From positions 158,535-222,534 of the forward strand of contig CAWGYT010000012.1 in the NCBI GenBank assembly GCA_963826795.1: DNA of 64,000 nt. The letters run 5' to 3'. The position numbers were made by a program, and so were the translations under genes. The notes beneath the pieces are model-generated. The model saw only the letters and a program-made list of their open reading frames with translations. It was not told where the DNA came from and searched no databases. How positions within the stretch are numbered: the stretch's first letter is position 1; each line of letters starts with the position of its first letter. This stretch comes from CAWGYT01 sp963826795. Its GTDB lineage: Bacteria > Planctomycetota > Planctomycetia > Pirellulales > Pirellulaceae. Positions 17,005-25,634 of this stretch are shown one piece after another.

Positions 17005-18534
17005 ATGTCTGACCGACGCCAAATTCGCATTTTTGATACCACGTTGCGTGACGGCGAGCAGTCGCCCGGCGCGAGCATGAATTTGGATGAGAAACTGAAA
17101 ATCGCGCATGCCTTAGTCGATCTGGGGGTGGACGTGATTGAGGCCGGCTTTCCGATCGCCTCACCCGGCGACTTCGCGGCCGTCCGCGAAATCTCTAAGA
17201 ACGTTCGTGGGGCGACGATCTGCGGTCTGGCCCGCTGCAACGAGCAAGACATTGATCGAGCCTGGGAGGCGCTGAAGCACGCCGAGCAGCCCCGAATTCA
17301 TGTCTTCCTGGCAACCAGCGCGATTCACCGGGAATTCAAGTTAAAGATGACCCGGAACGAGATCGTGCAGCGGGCCATCCGAGAGGTCAAGCGAGCGGCC
17401 AGCTATTGCGATGACATCGAGTTTTCGCCGGAAGACGCCGCTCGGACCGAGCTCGATTTCCTGTGCGAGGTCGTCGAGGCGGCGATCGAGGCGGGCGCGA
17501 CCACGGTCAACATTCCCGATACGGTGGGCTACGCAACGCCCAAACAAATGGGAGACGTCATTCGGACGCTTTGCGAGCGAGTCGCGAACATCCAGCGGGC
17601 CGTGATCAGCGTCCATTGCCACAACGACCTTGGGCTGGCGGTCGCCAATAGCCTCGCGGCCGTCGAAAACGGAGCCGGGCAGGTCGAATGCACGATCAAC
17701 GGGATTGGCGAGCGAGCCGGTAATTGCTCGCTGGAAGAAATCGTGATGGCCCTGCGGACCCGGTGTGACTACTACCAGGCCGATACGCAGATCCACACCA
17801 CGCGTCTGGTTCCGACCAGCCGCCTGGTCGCCGGAATCACCGGTTTGCAAGTCCAACGCAATAAGGCCATCGTCGGCCGTAATGCCTTCGCCCACGAGGC
17901 AGGCATTCACCAGGATGGGATGCTGAAGGAACCTTCGACGTACGAGATCATGCGTCCCGAAGACGTCGGCTTCTCACGGACGGAACTTGTGATGGGCAAG
18001 CACAGCGGTCGTGCGGCGTTGGCGGACCGAGCCCGCGCGTTGGGCTTTCATCTGACGGGTGAGCAGCTGCAGACCGTTTTCGAGGACTTCAAGCACTTGG
18101 CCGACAAGAAAAAGGAGATCTACGACGGCGACATCGCCGCCCTCGTCAAGAAAACCATCCACGAGTCCAATGCGGCCGAAGAGTGGAGCTTGGTCGCCTT
18201 TCGCGTGACGTCCGGTACCGGCCAGAAACCACAGGTCTGCTTGACGCTGCGCAGGAGCGGCGAAGAATTCACCGAAGAACTGAGCGACGGTGACGGACCG
18301 GTCGACGCAGCCTTCCTCGCCACGGAGAAGATCACCGGCCTGAACCTGGTGTGCAAGGATTTCTCGGTCCGCAGCGCGACACTCGGCCACGATGCCCAAG
18401 GCGAGGTCACGGTCGACGTGGACTACCACGGGCAATCGTACCGCGGCCGGGGAGTGTCGACCGACACGGTCGAGGCAACGGTGCTGGCCATCCTGAGTGC
18501 CGTCAACCAGATCGCCAGTCAGCGGTCCGGCTGA
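17005..18534 (+). CDS. leuA: 2-isopropylmalate synthase
   Basis: 509 aa, normal length for the family, with AGGAA about ten bases upstream. It condenses acetyl-CoA with 2-oxoisovalerate, the first committed step of leucine synthesis, in the cytoplasm. The N-terminal TIM-barrel has the HMGL-like signature FDTTLRDGEQSPGASM (residues 9-24) and the metal-binding HCHND motif near residue 207. The barrel is followed by GRNAFAHEAGIHQDG (about 290-305) and a C-terminal regulatory domain (from about 390) of the type that binds leucine for feedback inhibition. The upstream leader suggests a second layer of leucine control at transcription. No other leu gene is adjacent. Confidence 0.95.
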   Translation: MSDRRQIRIFDTTLRDGEQSPGASMNLDEKLKIAHALVDLGVDVIEAGFPIASPGDFAAVREISKNVRGATICGLARCNEQDIDRAWEALKHAEQPRIHVFLATSAIHREFKLKMTRNEIVQRAIREVKRAASYCDDIEFSPEDAARTELDFLCEVVEAAIEAGATTVNIPDTVGYATPKQMGDVIRTLCERVANIQRAVISVHCHNDLGLAVANSLAAVENGAGQVECTINGIGERAGNCSLEEIVMALRTRCDYYQADTQIHTTRLVPTSRLVAGITGLQVQRNKAIVGRNAFAHEAGIHQDGMLKEPSTYEIMRPEDVGFSRTELVMGKHSGRAALADRARALGFHLTGEQLQTVFEDFKHLADKKKEIYDGDIAALVKKTIHESNAAEEWSLVAFRVTSGTGQKPQVCLTLRRSGEEFTEELSDGDGPVDAAFLATEKITGLNLVCKDFSVRSATLGHDAQGEVTVDVDYHGQSYRGRGVSTDTVEATVLAILSAVNQIASQRSG

Positions 18535-18557
18535 GGTCCCACGCCACGTGCGCCGAT

Positions 18558-19079
18558 TCAGGCCACGAACGCCAAGTAATAAAACAGCCATCCCGTCACC
18601 GCCGTCAACACCATCTCGCCGGCGGCCAGACGTGCCCACCGGCGATGGACGGGGCTGTAGTCATTTGGCTGAACGGGACGCGGGAACTTACGCCGAGCCT
18701 GGACGATCACGAAAATCCAGAGGAACGTCGTGGGGACCGCACACAGCAGGTGCGCCAGCAAACTCCAATCGATCGGGTCGTTCCACCGCCCCGGCTGCCA
18801 ATACCGCGACTCAATCGCTCGGTCGTGCCAACCGAACCGTCGCATTTCAATCTCAAATGCCAGGACCGCGAGTCCCAGCAGGACACCGAGCGTGACCTGG
18901 AGCTGGCGATGCAATTCGTACCGTTGGTGTCGCCGGACTTGCCAAATGCTCCAAAGCATCACCGGCACGGCGGCGAACATCGAGAGAAAGACGACGTCGA
19001 CCATCAACGAACCGCGCGTCCCGAGGAAGCCGTTCCGACCAGGGTAGTCGGCAAACCAGACCAAGTCGCAAACGGCCAC
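18558..19079 (-). CDS. DUF420-family membrane protein
   Basis: 173 aa from a GTG with AGAGGA nine bases upstream. Four hydrophobic segments are visible (VVFLSMFAAVPVMLWSIW, VTLGVLLGLAVLAF, LLAHLLCAVPTTFLWIFVIV, EMVLTAVTGWLFYYLAF). Between them lie HRQLQ, FEIEMRRFGW and SPVHRRWARLAAGEM, features of the DUF420 family, which is often found near cytochrome oxidase genes in other bacteria. No oxidase gene is in view. It is convergent with leuA, with only 23 bases between. Function unknown. Confidence 0.75.
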   Translation of the reverse strand: MAVCDLVWFADYPGRNGFLGTRGSLMVDVVFLSMFAAVPVMLWSIWQVRRHQRYELHRQLQVTLGVLLGLAVLAFEIEMRRFGWHDRAIESRYWQPGRWNDPIDWSLLAHLLCAVPTTFLWIFVIVQARRKFPRPVQPNDYSPVHRRWARLAAGEMVLTAVTGWLFYYLAFVA

Positions 19080-19386
19080 GCAGGGATTCCTCTGGAGTTA
19101 CTCAAGAGACCTTCCGCGGCGTCGGAAGACCGTCGGCTCAAGAATTAACCTCGGCTCAAGAATAGTGGGATTCCTCCCGGCCGGCAATCAGCCGATTCAA
19201 GGTCGACCCGCACCCTTGCCTCCAGGTCAGGTCGCCCCGCCGAACGTCGCGACCGCGGCTGTGCGGAGCGCGACGAACCGTGTTTTCGTTCAGCCAACCG
19301 CTGAGGCCCCGCGACTGGATTGCTTGACACGCATTCGGAGTCGTGTTTAGCTGGGAGGATAGCGCTCCGGCGCGATCTTGGATCCA

Positions 19387-20964
19387 ATGTCTCGGCGGCC
19401 GTCGGGTCGCACCCTGCCGATGCCAAAGCGCGATCACCGCAGTTTCTACCAGATGCTGGGCGTCCGGCCGGATGCGGCGCCAGCCGAAATCCGAGCCGCG
19501 TTTCTCCGCTTGGCTCAGCAATGCCATCCCGACCTCAATCGTGACGACCACACCGCGGATCGGCATTTCAAGCGCATCCGTCATGTCTATGAGGTCCTCC
19601 GAGACCCGCTGAAGCGCGCCGCCTACGACGAGGACCCCGCACGGCATGAGTTGGTGGAAATGCCGGGAGGGGACACCGAGTCGTCGAACACGGCTGGGGG
19701 TCGCGTCGGGCCGTCGTGGCCCCCCGGTGATTCCCCCACGTTCGGTGACCGGGCGTTCCTCCCGCGCTGGAACTTCCCGGCGCCGAACCCTCGTACAAAC
19801 CGGCCAGTCTTTGTCGCGGTGTCGCTGGCGGTCGTCGCCATGGCAGCGGTCCCCTTCGTGCTCAGCCAGATGACTCGGCCACCGACCGTCTCCGCTCATT
19901 TGACCTTCCACTCCCATCCGGACCCGGCCGCAACACACCCCACGGCGTCCGTCCCATCACGCGCCGGCGGTGCCGAAAACGTCGCGTTCCAACGGCACGC
20001 GGACGAACGTGAAGCAGGCGAAACGCAGGCAGTCGCGCGCGACGCGACGGACCCGGCCCCTGTTCAGCGGGTGCTGATCTCCGCTCAGAAACTTCGCGCC
20101 GAGCCGACGCCGCCCGGTCATTGGCAACCGACTGAGCCAAGTCCTTTGGGAGGTCATTTTGAGTTCCTCGAGCAGTTGGAATGGTCGACGGAGCGCTGGC
20201 CGATGCCGCCTCGGGTCTTGCCGCCAACGGCCCAAGCACCTCTCCCTGCGTTGCCAGGTGGCGACCTGGACTCGGAAATCCTGAGTCGGAACTCCTTTCC
20301 CGCGGCCTTCGCGAGTCCGTCGGCCTGGGAATCGACGACGCCCGGCCGGGTCACTCCCACCGGATTCTGGGAACTCGCCTTGACGGCCAAACCGATTCCG
20401 CCGGGCCTCGGACCGATGCCGGGCCCGGTTGCTTTTGCGCACTCACCCTTCCCCGTTCAGCAGAATCCGCCGTGGCAGGACGCGCCACGCGAACGATTGC
20501 CGAGCTCGCCGCACGGGCCGTACGGCATCCGCGAGGCGGCCGGGCGGGGCGCATTTGAACCCATCAGCGGCCTGGCTCCGACGCCTTGGGGGCCAGTCCA
20601 CCGATCCGCGCTGGCGGCCCCCCCTTCCTCCGCCCCGAGTTGGGTCAGCGACGCTCCGTCTGCCTTCGCAGCACCGGCCACGGTTTCCCTTCCGACGCTG
20701 CCGATGTCACGGGACGGGACGAGCGTAATCGGCGCCGCCGCTTGGACGGGCCCCACCCCCTTCCCCGCCTCGGGAGCCCCGAGCTGGCAAAGCTCGAACG
20801 GAACGAATCGCGAGAGGGGAATCGTGCGCGGAAGCGCCTTTTCTGCAGGCTCACTCGTTCCCAGTTGGCCCGGCCCAGCTCCCGGATTTCAACGGGGATC
20901 CGGACCGTCCATGGGCTCGGCAACGTTGCCCCCCCTCCGAACCTGGGATGAGGAGCCGCCGTAG
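19387..20964 (+). CDS. J-domain membrane protein with long Pro-rich C-terminal region
   Basis: About 525 aa. Starts at 19378 (TTG), 19387 (ATG) and 19420 (ATG) are all possible; a TTGACA box at 19324 lies upstream. The J domain occupies roughly residues 15-75 (SFYQMLGVRPDAAPAEIRAA), with the essential HPD tripeptide in QQCHPDLN, so it should stimulate an Hsp70 ATPase. A transmembrane segment follows near residue 140 (VFVAVSLAVVAMAAVPFVL). The remaining 370 or so residues are Pro/Ala/Ser/Gly-rich and look disordered. This resembles a DnaJ-like membrane-anchored co-chaperone with a repetitive tail on the other side of the membrane. The substrate is unknown. Confidence 0.8.
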   Translation: MSRRPSGRTLPMPKRDHRSFYQMLGVRPDAAPAEIRAAFLRLAQQCHPDLNRDDHTADRHFKRIRHVYEVLRDPLKRAAYDEDPARHELVEMPGGDTESSNTAGGRVGPSWPPGDSPTFGDRAFLPRWNFPAPNPRTNRPVFVAVSLAVVAMAAVPFVLSQMTRPPTVSAHLTFHSHPDPAATHPTASVPSRAGGAENVAFQRHADEREAGETQAVARDATDPAPVQRVLISAQKLRAEPTPPGHWQPTEPSPLGGHFEFLEQLEWSTERWPMPPRVLPPTAQAPLPALPGGDLDSEILSRNSFPAAFASPSAWESTTPGRVTPTGFWELALTAKPIPPGLGPMPGPVAFAHSPFPVQQNPPWQDAPRERLPSSPHGPYGIREAAGRGAFEPISGLAPTPWGPVHRSALAAPPSSAPSWVSDAPSAFAAPATVSLPTLPMSRDGTSVIGAAAWTGPTPFPASGAPSWQSSNGTNRERGIVRGSAFSAGSLVPSWPGPAPGFQRGSGPSMGSATLPPLRTWDEEPP

Positions 20965-20973
20965 GCAGCGACA

Positions 20974-21714
20974 TCAGGCGCGAGTCAGCTTCGACGCGGC
21001 CGGACGGTCCAGGTAAAGCGTCGTGGCGCCGTGACGCTGCAAGATGGAAGCCGGAACGTCGGGAGTCACCGGCCCCTCGACCGCGGCGGCCACCGCCTGG
21101 GCCTTGCGCTCATCCGGCACGCTGCAGATGATTTGGTGAGACTTGAGAATCTGCTGGACCGACATGCTGACCGCCTGCCGAGGAACATCGTCCAGCGTGG
21201 GAAACCAGCCTTCGCCGAGCTGCTGTCGACGACAGGCGTCGTCCAGCTGCACGACGAGATAGGGCACGGTCGTGTCGAAGTCGGCAGGTGGATCATTGAA
21301 CGCCAGATGGCCGTTTTCGCCAATGCCGACCAGGGCAAGATCAATCTGCACGCGGGAAATCAGTTCGTTCAAGCGGCGGCACTCCTGGTCAATCGGGTCG
21401 TGCTGTCCGTCAATATAGTGAAACTGGCGAAATGCGACTCGGTCGACAAGCCGTTCCTTCAGGTAGCCCCGGAAGGATGCCGGATGGGACATGGGCAGTC
21501 CGAGGTATTCATCGAGATGAAAGCCCGTGATCCGCGTCCAATCGATCCCGGGCTCGGCGATCAAGTTTGAGAGCACCGTGAACTGGGACGCCCCAGTCGC
21601 CACGATCAAGAAGGCTTCACTGCGTGCGGCCAGCGCGGCACGCAGCACGTCGGCCGCGTCGCGGGCCGCGGCGGCCCCCATTTGTTCCTGCGTGTCCTCG
21701 ATCACCACTTTCAT
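20974..21714 (-). CDS. nagB: glucosamine-6-phosphate deaminase
   Basis: 246 aa with GGAGGCAC before the ATG at 21714. It converts glucosamine 6-phosphate to fructose 6-phosphate and ammonia, linking amino-sugar breakdown to glycolysis. Family motifs are present: LIVATGASQFTVLSNL (substrate phosphate loop), TGFHLDEYLGLP (with the proton-accepting Asp) and LVGIGENGHLAFNDPP (active-site His/Glu). Length matches the short monomeric or bacterial type. It stands alone on the minus strand, convergent with the J-domain gene. Confidence 0.92.
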   Translation of the reverse strand: MKVVIEDTQEQMGAAAARDAADVLRAALAARSEAFLIVATGASQFTVLSNLIAEPGIDWTRITGFHLDEYLGLPMSHPASFRGYLKERLVDRVAFRQFHYIDGQHDPIDQECRRLNELISRVQIDLALVGIGENGHLAFNDPPADFDTTVPYLVVQLDDACRRQQLGEGWFPTLDDVPRQAVSMSVQQILKSHQIICSVPDERKAQAVAAAVEGPVTPDVPASILQRHGATTLYLDRPAASKLTRA

Positions 21715-21793
21715 CTTTGTGCCTCCCCACGTGCGTCTGGAACGACCGCCATGATAGCGACGGTCGGGACAGGATTAAAGTCGGCCGCCCATC

Positions 21794-23107
21794 TCAGCCG
21801 GCGCGGGACGTCGACGCCGGATGCCAAGGTCGCGGCCGAGCATTCCAGCGGTAGCTTGCCGCCCGGTACCGAAGCTCGTCTTCGCCCGAAATCCGCAACT
21901 CCGAGCTTTGCCCCGTCCAGCGATCGGGCGGCGTAATCAAGGCCACCGTGAACCAGCGGCGGTCACTTGGAAGGGTATTTACAACCGCCCAGCAGACTCC
22001 GACCTGAAATCGATCGTGCGGATACAGGGGAACTTGCAGGACCTCGAGCGACCAACGATCGCTGGCAACCTTAGCCCAGATCCCCTGCGGTGCAGGTTCG
22101 CAGAAGCGTTGCAGGTCGACGGGCAAATCAGCCACCGCCTCCCGAGCAATCCACAGTTCCGCCTTCGGCGCCCGTGCGGAATAGAGTCCCCAGGAAAGCC
22201 ATGGATCCCAGCACCCCCACGGCTCGAGCATCGGCATGGCCAGCGCGATGACGACGGGCATCAGGCCCCAGCGCCAGCTCATCAACCTCGGTGGGTCGCC
22301 GGTACCGTGCGCGTTTGGCTCCGTTGTCGGTTCGGCACTGGCCCGGAACAGCCAATTCGTCTGAAGCAAGAACGAGACGTTCCACCACAACACGCCCCAG
22401 CGTTGGTCGAGTCCCCAAGGCCCTAAAACGGCGAGCAGGGTGACGTGGAGCACGGTGGCGGCCAGTCGCCCCGCGGGTCGAAATTTCGGCACGGCCAGCA
22501 AACCCGCGGTGCAGAGCTCACCCAAAGGCAAGAGCCAGGCCAACCGGCCGAGCGTCAGCGGAGTCCAGCCCGCCGGATGGGCACCGAACAGATCAAGGCC
22601 GGTCGCGATGAACAAGGGCCCCGTCGTCTCCAGGAACCGCCGGTCGAACTTATTGAGCGCGGAGTAGAAGTAGACGCTGATCGCGATCCACCGTAGCCAA
22701 GTCCGTCGCTGGTCCGCCGGACTGACGACCAGAACCCACGCCGCCAAGGCGAAATGGTAGGCCCAGGGCTGCAATCGATGCTGGTCACCCACCCACAACA
22801 GGACCTCGGACAGCACGGCCGTACCGAGCACCATTTGCTGCTGACGCCGCGATCCGGGTCGCAGCAAGGCAAGCAGCAGCAAGAGCGAAAAAATGGCGGC
22901 GAAGAGCGCATCGAGCGCTGGGTGCCAGGCGACGGCCCAAGACACGAGCGGTACCTGGGGAAACTCGGAACCGGATCCCCACAATTTCCAGGTAGACGCC
23001 AGCAACAGCAACGTGAATCCGCTCAAGAGACGAATGTACGTTGCCTCGGGCGACGCCCGTTTCCGGTTCGTGGTCATTCCCGCGACGAGGTCCTGCTGCC
23101 GAGACAT
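21794..23107 (-). CDS. polytopic membrane protein (HTTM/DoxX-like), function unknown
   Basis: 437 aa with many hydrophobic helices in residues 20-300 (for example ALFAAIFSLLLLLALLRP, WLRWIAISVYFYSALNKFDR, LTLGRLAWLLPLGELCTAGL). The order of helices and the YFYSALNKFD motif recall HTTM/DoxX-type membrane proteins found in planctomycetes. The C-terminal 130 residues are soluble and beta-rich. It starts ten bases after the stop of the class-V aminotransferase gene, so the two probably share a transcript. No specific reaction can be assigned. Confidence 0.6.
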   Translation of the reverse strand: MSRQQDLVAGMTTNRKRASPEATYIRLLSGFTLLLLASTWKLWGSGSEFPQVPLVSWAVAWHPALDALFAAIFSLLLLLALLRPGSRRQQQMVLGTAVLSEVLLWVGDQHRLQPWAYHFALAAWVLVVSPADQRRTWLRWIAISVYFYSALNKFDRRFLETTGPLFIATGLDLFGAHPAGWTPLTLGRLAWLLPLGELCTAGLLAVPKFRPAGRLAATVLHVTLLAVLGPWGLDQRWGVLWWNVSFLLQTNWLFRASAEPTTEPNAHGTGDPPRLMSWRWGLMPVVIALAMPMLEPWGCWDPWLSWGLYSARAPKAELWIAREAVADLPVDLQRFCEPAPQGIWAKVASDRWSLEVLQVPLYPHDRFQVGVCWAVVNTLPSDRRWFTVALITPPDRWTGQSSELRISGEDELRYRAASYRWNARPRPWHPASTSRAG

Positions 23108-23116
23108 TTTCCGCCT

Positions 23117-24376
23117 TCAGGCGATCCGAGGAAGTCGGCCGATCGCCTCGACCAGGCGGTCGATCTCGGCAATCGTGTTGTAGTGCACCATCCCGACGCG
23201 AACCATGCCCTCCGGCTCGAGCCCCAAGGCTTCGGTGAGGGGCAGAGCGTAGTAGTTCCCGTGCCAGAGGCAAAAACCCTGCCTTCCCAATCGTTCCGCG
23301 ACGTCCCGCGATGCGAGGTTCGGGTGATTCCAGGCGACCGTCGGCATTCGTTCCTCGTCACGCGTTCGGTCGGTGATTCCATAAATCCGAATCCCGGGGA
23401 TGCTTTCCAGGCCTTCGATCAATCGCCAAACCAGCGCCGATTCGTAGGACACGATGGCATCATAGGCGGCGGCCAAAGCCGGTCGGCGGTCCAAGGACGA
23501 ATCGGCGCTCAGTCGACGGCCGAGGTCCGACAGGTAGTCGATGGCGGACATCGTCCCGGCGAGTCCTTCATGGTTCTGGGTCCCGGTCATCCAACGGCCC
23601 GGAAGCCCGTCCGGAGCCGGTCTCAGCTTGTAAGGTTCGATGGCCTCGAGTCGCTCACGGCGTCCCCACAGCAGCCCGACATGGGGCCCAAAAAACTTGT
23701 AGGCGCTGCAGGCCAGGAAATCACATCCCCAGGCGTTCACGTCAATCAAGTCGTGCGGGGCGAAATGCACCGCGTCCAGAAAAGACCAGGCGCCCACTTC
23801 GCGCGCCCAGCCGCAAATCTGTTGCACGGGATTGCGAGTTCCGGTCGCATTGGAGGCACACCCCACGGCGACGAGCCGCGTCCGCTCGTTCAGCAACGAA
23901 CGGAAGTGCTCCAGGTCGAGCGTACAATCCTCCGGTCGAACGTCGACGTAGCGCACGGTTGCCCCCGCATCGCGCGCGGCGAGAACCCAGGGCGTGAAAT
24001 TCGCGTCGTGCTCAAGACGCGTGACGACGATCTCATCACCCGGCTTCCAGATCCGGCCCAGTGCCCGCGAAAGCGCGAAGGTCAACGTGGTCATGTTGGG
24101 TCCGAAGGCGACGCAATCCGGATCGTTCGCCCCCAGCAGGTCCGCCGCGGCCCGATGGGCGGCGTCCAGCCAGCGGTCGGATTCCTCGCCCGTTAGAAAC
24201 CGGCCTCCGCGATTCGCGTTGCAGGTTCGCAGGTATCGGCTGATCGCGTCGATCACGACTTGAGGCACTTGCGTCCCGGCCGGACCATCCAGAAAGACAA
24301 CGTCGATCTCACCGAGCCGCCGACGCAACGCCGGGAACTGGTCGCGGCACGATTGAATCATCGCGGAATGCAGCAT
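23117..24376 (-). CDS. class-V aminotransferase, cysteine desulfurase-like
   Basis: 419 aa from 24376, or about 414 from the in-frame ATG at 24361. It is a PLP enzyme of fold type I. Visible are VFLDGPAGTQVPQVVIDAI, GANDPDCVAFGPNMTTLTFA, TRLEHDANFTPW, the Asp of FLDAVHFAPHD and the PLP-binding Lys in FLACSAYKFFGPHVG. This matches the cysteine-desulfurase-like (VC1184-type) subfamily rather than IscS or SufS. I see no obvious catalytic Cys loop, so selenocysteine lyase or desulfurase activity is unproven. It is followed at ten bases by the membrane-protein gene. Confidence 0.85.
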   Translation of the reverse strand: MLHSAMIQSCRDQFPALRRRLGEIDVVFLDGPAGTQVPQVVIDAISRYLRTCNANRGGRFLTGEESDRWLDAAHRAAADLLGANDPDCVAFGPNMTTLTFALSRALGRIWKPGDEIVVTRLEHDANFTPWVLAARDAGATVRYVDVRPEDCTLDLEHFRSLLNERTRLVAVGCASNATGTRNPVQQICGWAREVGAWSFLDAVHFAPHDLIDVNAWGCDFLACSAYKFFGPHVGLLWGRRERLEAIEPYKLRPAPDGLPGRWMTGTQNHEGLAGTMSAIDYLSDLGRRLSADSSLDRRPALAAAYDAIVSYESALVWRLIEGLESIPGIRIYGITDRTRDEERMPTVAWNHPNLASRDVAERLGRQGFCLWHGNYYALPLTEALGLEPEGMVRVGMVHYNTIAEIDRLVEAIGRLPRIA

Positions 24377-24589
24377 CGCTCGGCTGACCTATGCGGGTGA
24401 CGGGGCTCGCGCATCCGCCCGCAGGGCGCCAACGGATGCGCGAGCCATTATCGAGGAACGCCCGCGGCGATCAAGCCCGGAGCGGGGTTGATTCGAATCC
24501 GCCACCCGACGGTTTACAAAGTCATGCCAGCGATCTAAAGTCGAGCTCAATCGAATTCGCCCCTCTCACCGGCAGGTCCATCCCAGACC

Positions 24590-25621
24590 ATGAAAGCGCT
24601 TGTCAAACGCGACCCCCAATCCGGGCTTTGGCTCGAAGATGTCCCGCCACCGGAAATCGGGATGAACGATGTCCTGATCAAGATTGACCGAACGGGCATC
24701 TGTGGCACCGACCTCCACATTTACAAGTGGGATGCGTGGGCGCAGAAAACGATTCCCGTCCCGATGGTCGTGGGTCACGAATTCGTCGGAGAAATCGTGG
24801 AAGTCGGGTCGAACGTGACCGACTTCCATCCGGGCGAGCTCGTGAGCGGCGAGGGACACGTGGTCTGCGGGCGCTGTCGCAATTGCCTGGCCGGGCGTCG
24901 TCACCTCTGCGCGGCCACGAAAGGCATCGGGGTAAACCGCCCGGGCGCTTTCGCCGAATATCTCTCGCTGCCCATGACCAACGTCTGGCACCACGCCCCC
25001 GAGATCAATCGCGACATCGCCTCGATCTTCGATCCCTTTGGCAACGCGGTGCACACGGCCTTGTCCTTCAATGTCCTGGGCGAAGACGTCTTGATCACCG
25101 GTGCCGGCCCGATTGGACTGATGGCCGCTGCCGTCGCACGGCACGCGGGGGCTCGGTATGTCGTTGTGACGGACGTGAATCCGTACCGACTTGAGCTGGC
25201 TCGAAAAATGGGCGCCACGCGTGCGGTTGACGTGAGGCACCAGACATTGGTTGAGGTGCAGCGCGAGCTGGGAATGCACGAGGGCTTCGACGTCGGCCTG
25301 GAGATGTCGGGCAACGCCCAGGCATTTCGCGAGATGCTCGCCAACATGTGCCACGGCGGCAAGATCGCGATGCTGGGAATCCCCTCGGAGGAGATGGCAA
25401 TTGACTGGAATACCGTCGTCTTCAACATGCTCACGATCAAAGGCATCTACGGCCGCGAGATGTATGAAACGTGGTACAAGATGACCGTGATGCTCCAAAG
25501 CGGATTGGATATTTCTCCCGTCATCACGCACCGCTTCCATTATTCGGAATTTGAGAAGGGTTTCGAAGTCATGCAGACCGGCCAAGCCGGCAAGGTGATT
25601 TTGTACTGGCAGGAAACATAG
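24590..25621 (+). CDS. tdh: L-threonine 3-dehydrogenase
   Basis: 343 aa, the usual length. It oxidises L-threonine with NAD+ to 2-amino-3-oxobutyrate. The zinc-dependent alcohol dehydrogenase fold is clear: catalytic zinc ligands in GICGTDLHIYKWDAWAQ (near residues 38-54) and GHEFVGEI (about 62), the structural zinc cluster CGRCRNCLAGRRHLC, and the NAD loop TGAGPIGLMAAAVARHAGA (near 171). The kbl gene begins 14 bases later. The two enzymes act in sequence to turn threonine into glycine and acetyl-CoA. Confidence 0.95.
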   Translation: MKALVKRDPQSGLWLEDVPPPEIGMNDVLIKIDRTGICGTDLHIYKWDAWAQKTIPVPMVVGHEFVGEIVEVGSNVTDFHPGELVSGEGHVVCGRCRNCLAGRRHLCAATKGIGVNRPGAFAEYLSLPMTNVWHHAPEINRDIASIFDPFGNAVHTALSFNVLGEDVLITGAGPIGLMAAAVARHAGARYVVVTDVNPYRLELARKMGATRAVDVRHQTLVEVQRELGMHEGFDVGLEMSGNAQAFREMLANMCHGGKIAMLGIPSEEMAIDWNTVVFNMLTIKGIYGREMYETWYKMTVMLQSGLDISPVITHRFHYSEFEKGFEVMQTGQAGKVILYWQET

Positions 25622-25634
25622 AGCAGAGGCCATC

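Noticed and set aside
19324..19352. Promoter of the J-domain gene (TTGACA box)
   Set aside because: The -35 match is perfect, but no good -10 lies 16-18 bases downstream (TTAGCT at best), so I did not list it as a feature.
22754..24196. 480-codon plus-strand frame
   Set aside because: Antisense to the class-V aminotransferase and the membrane-protein gene. No motif was recognised; shadow frame.
24566..25633. 355-codon minus-strand frame opposite tdh
   Set aside because: Complete overlap with a well-supported enzyme gene on the other strand and no protein features.
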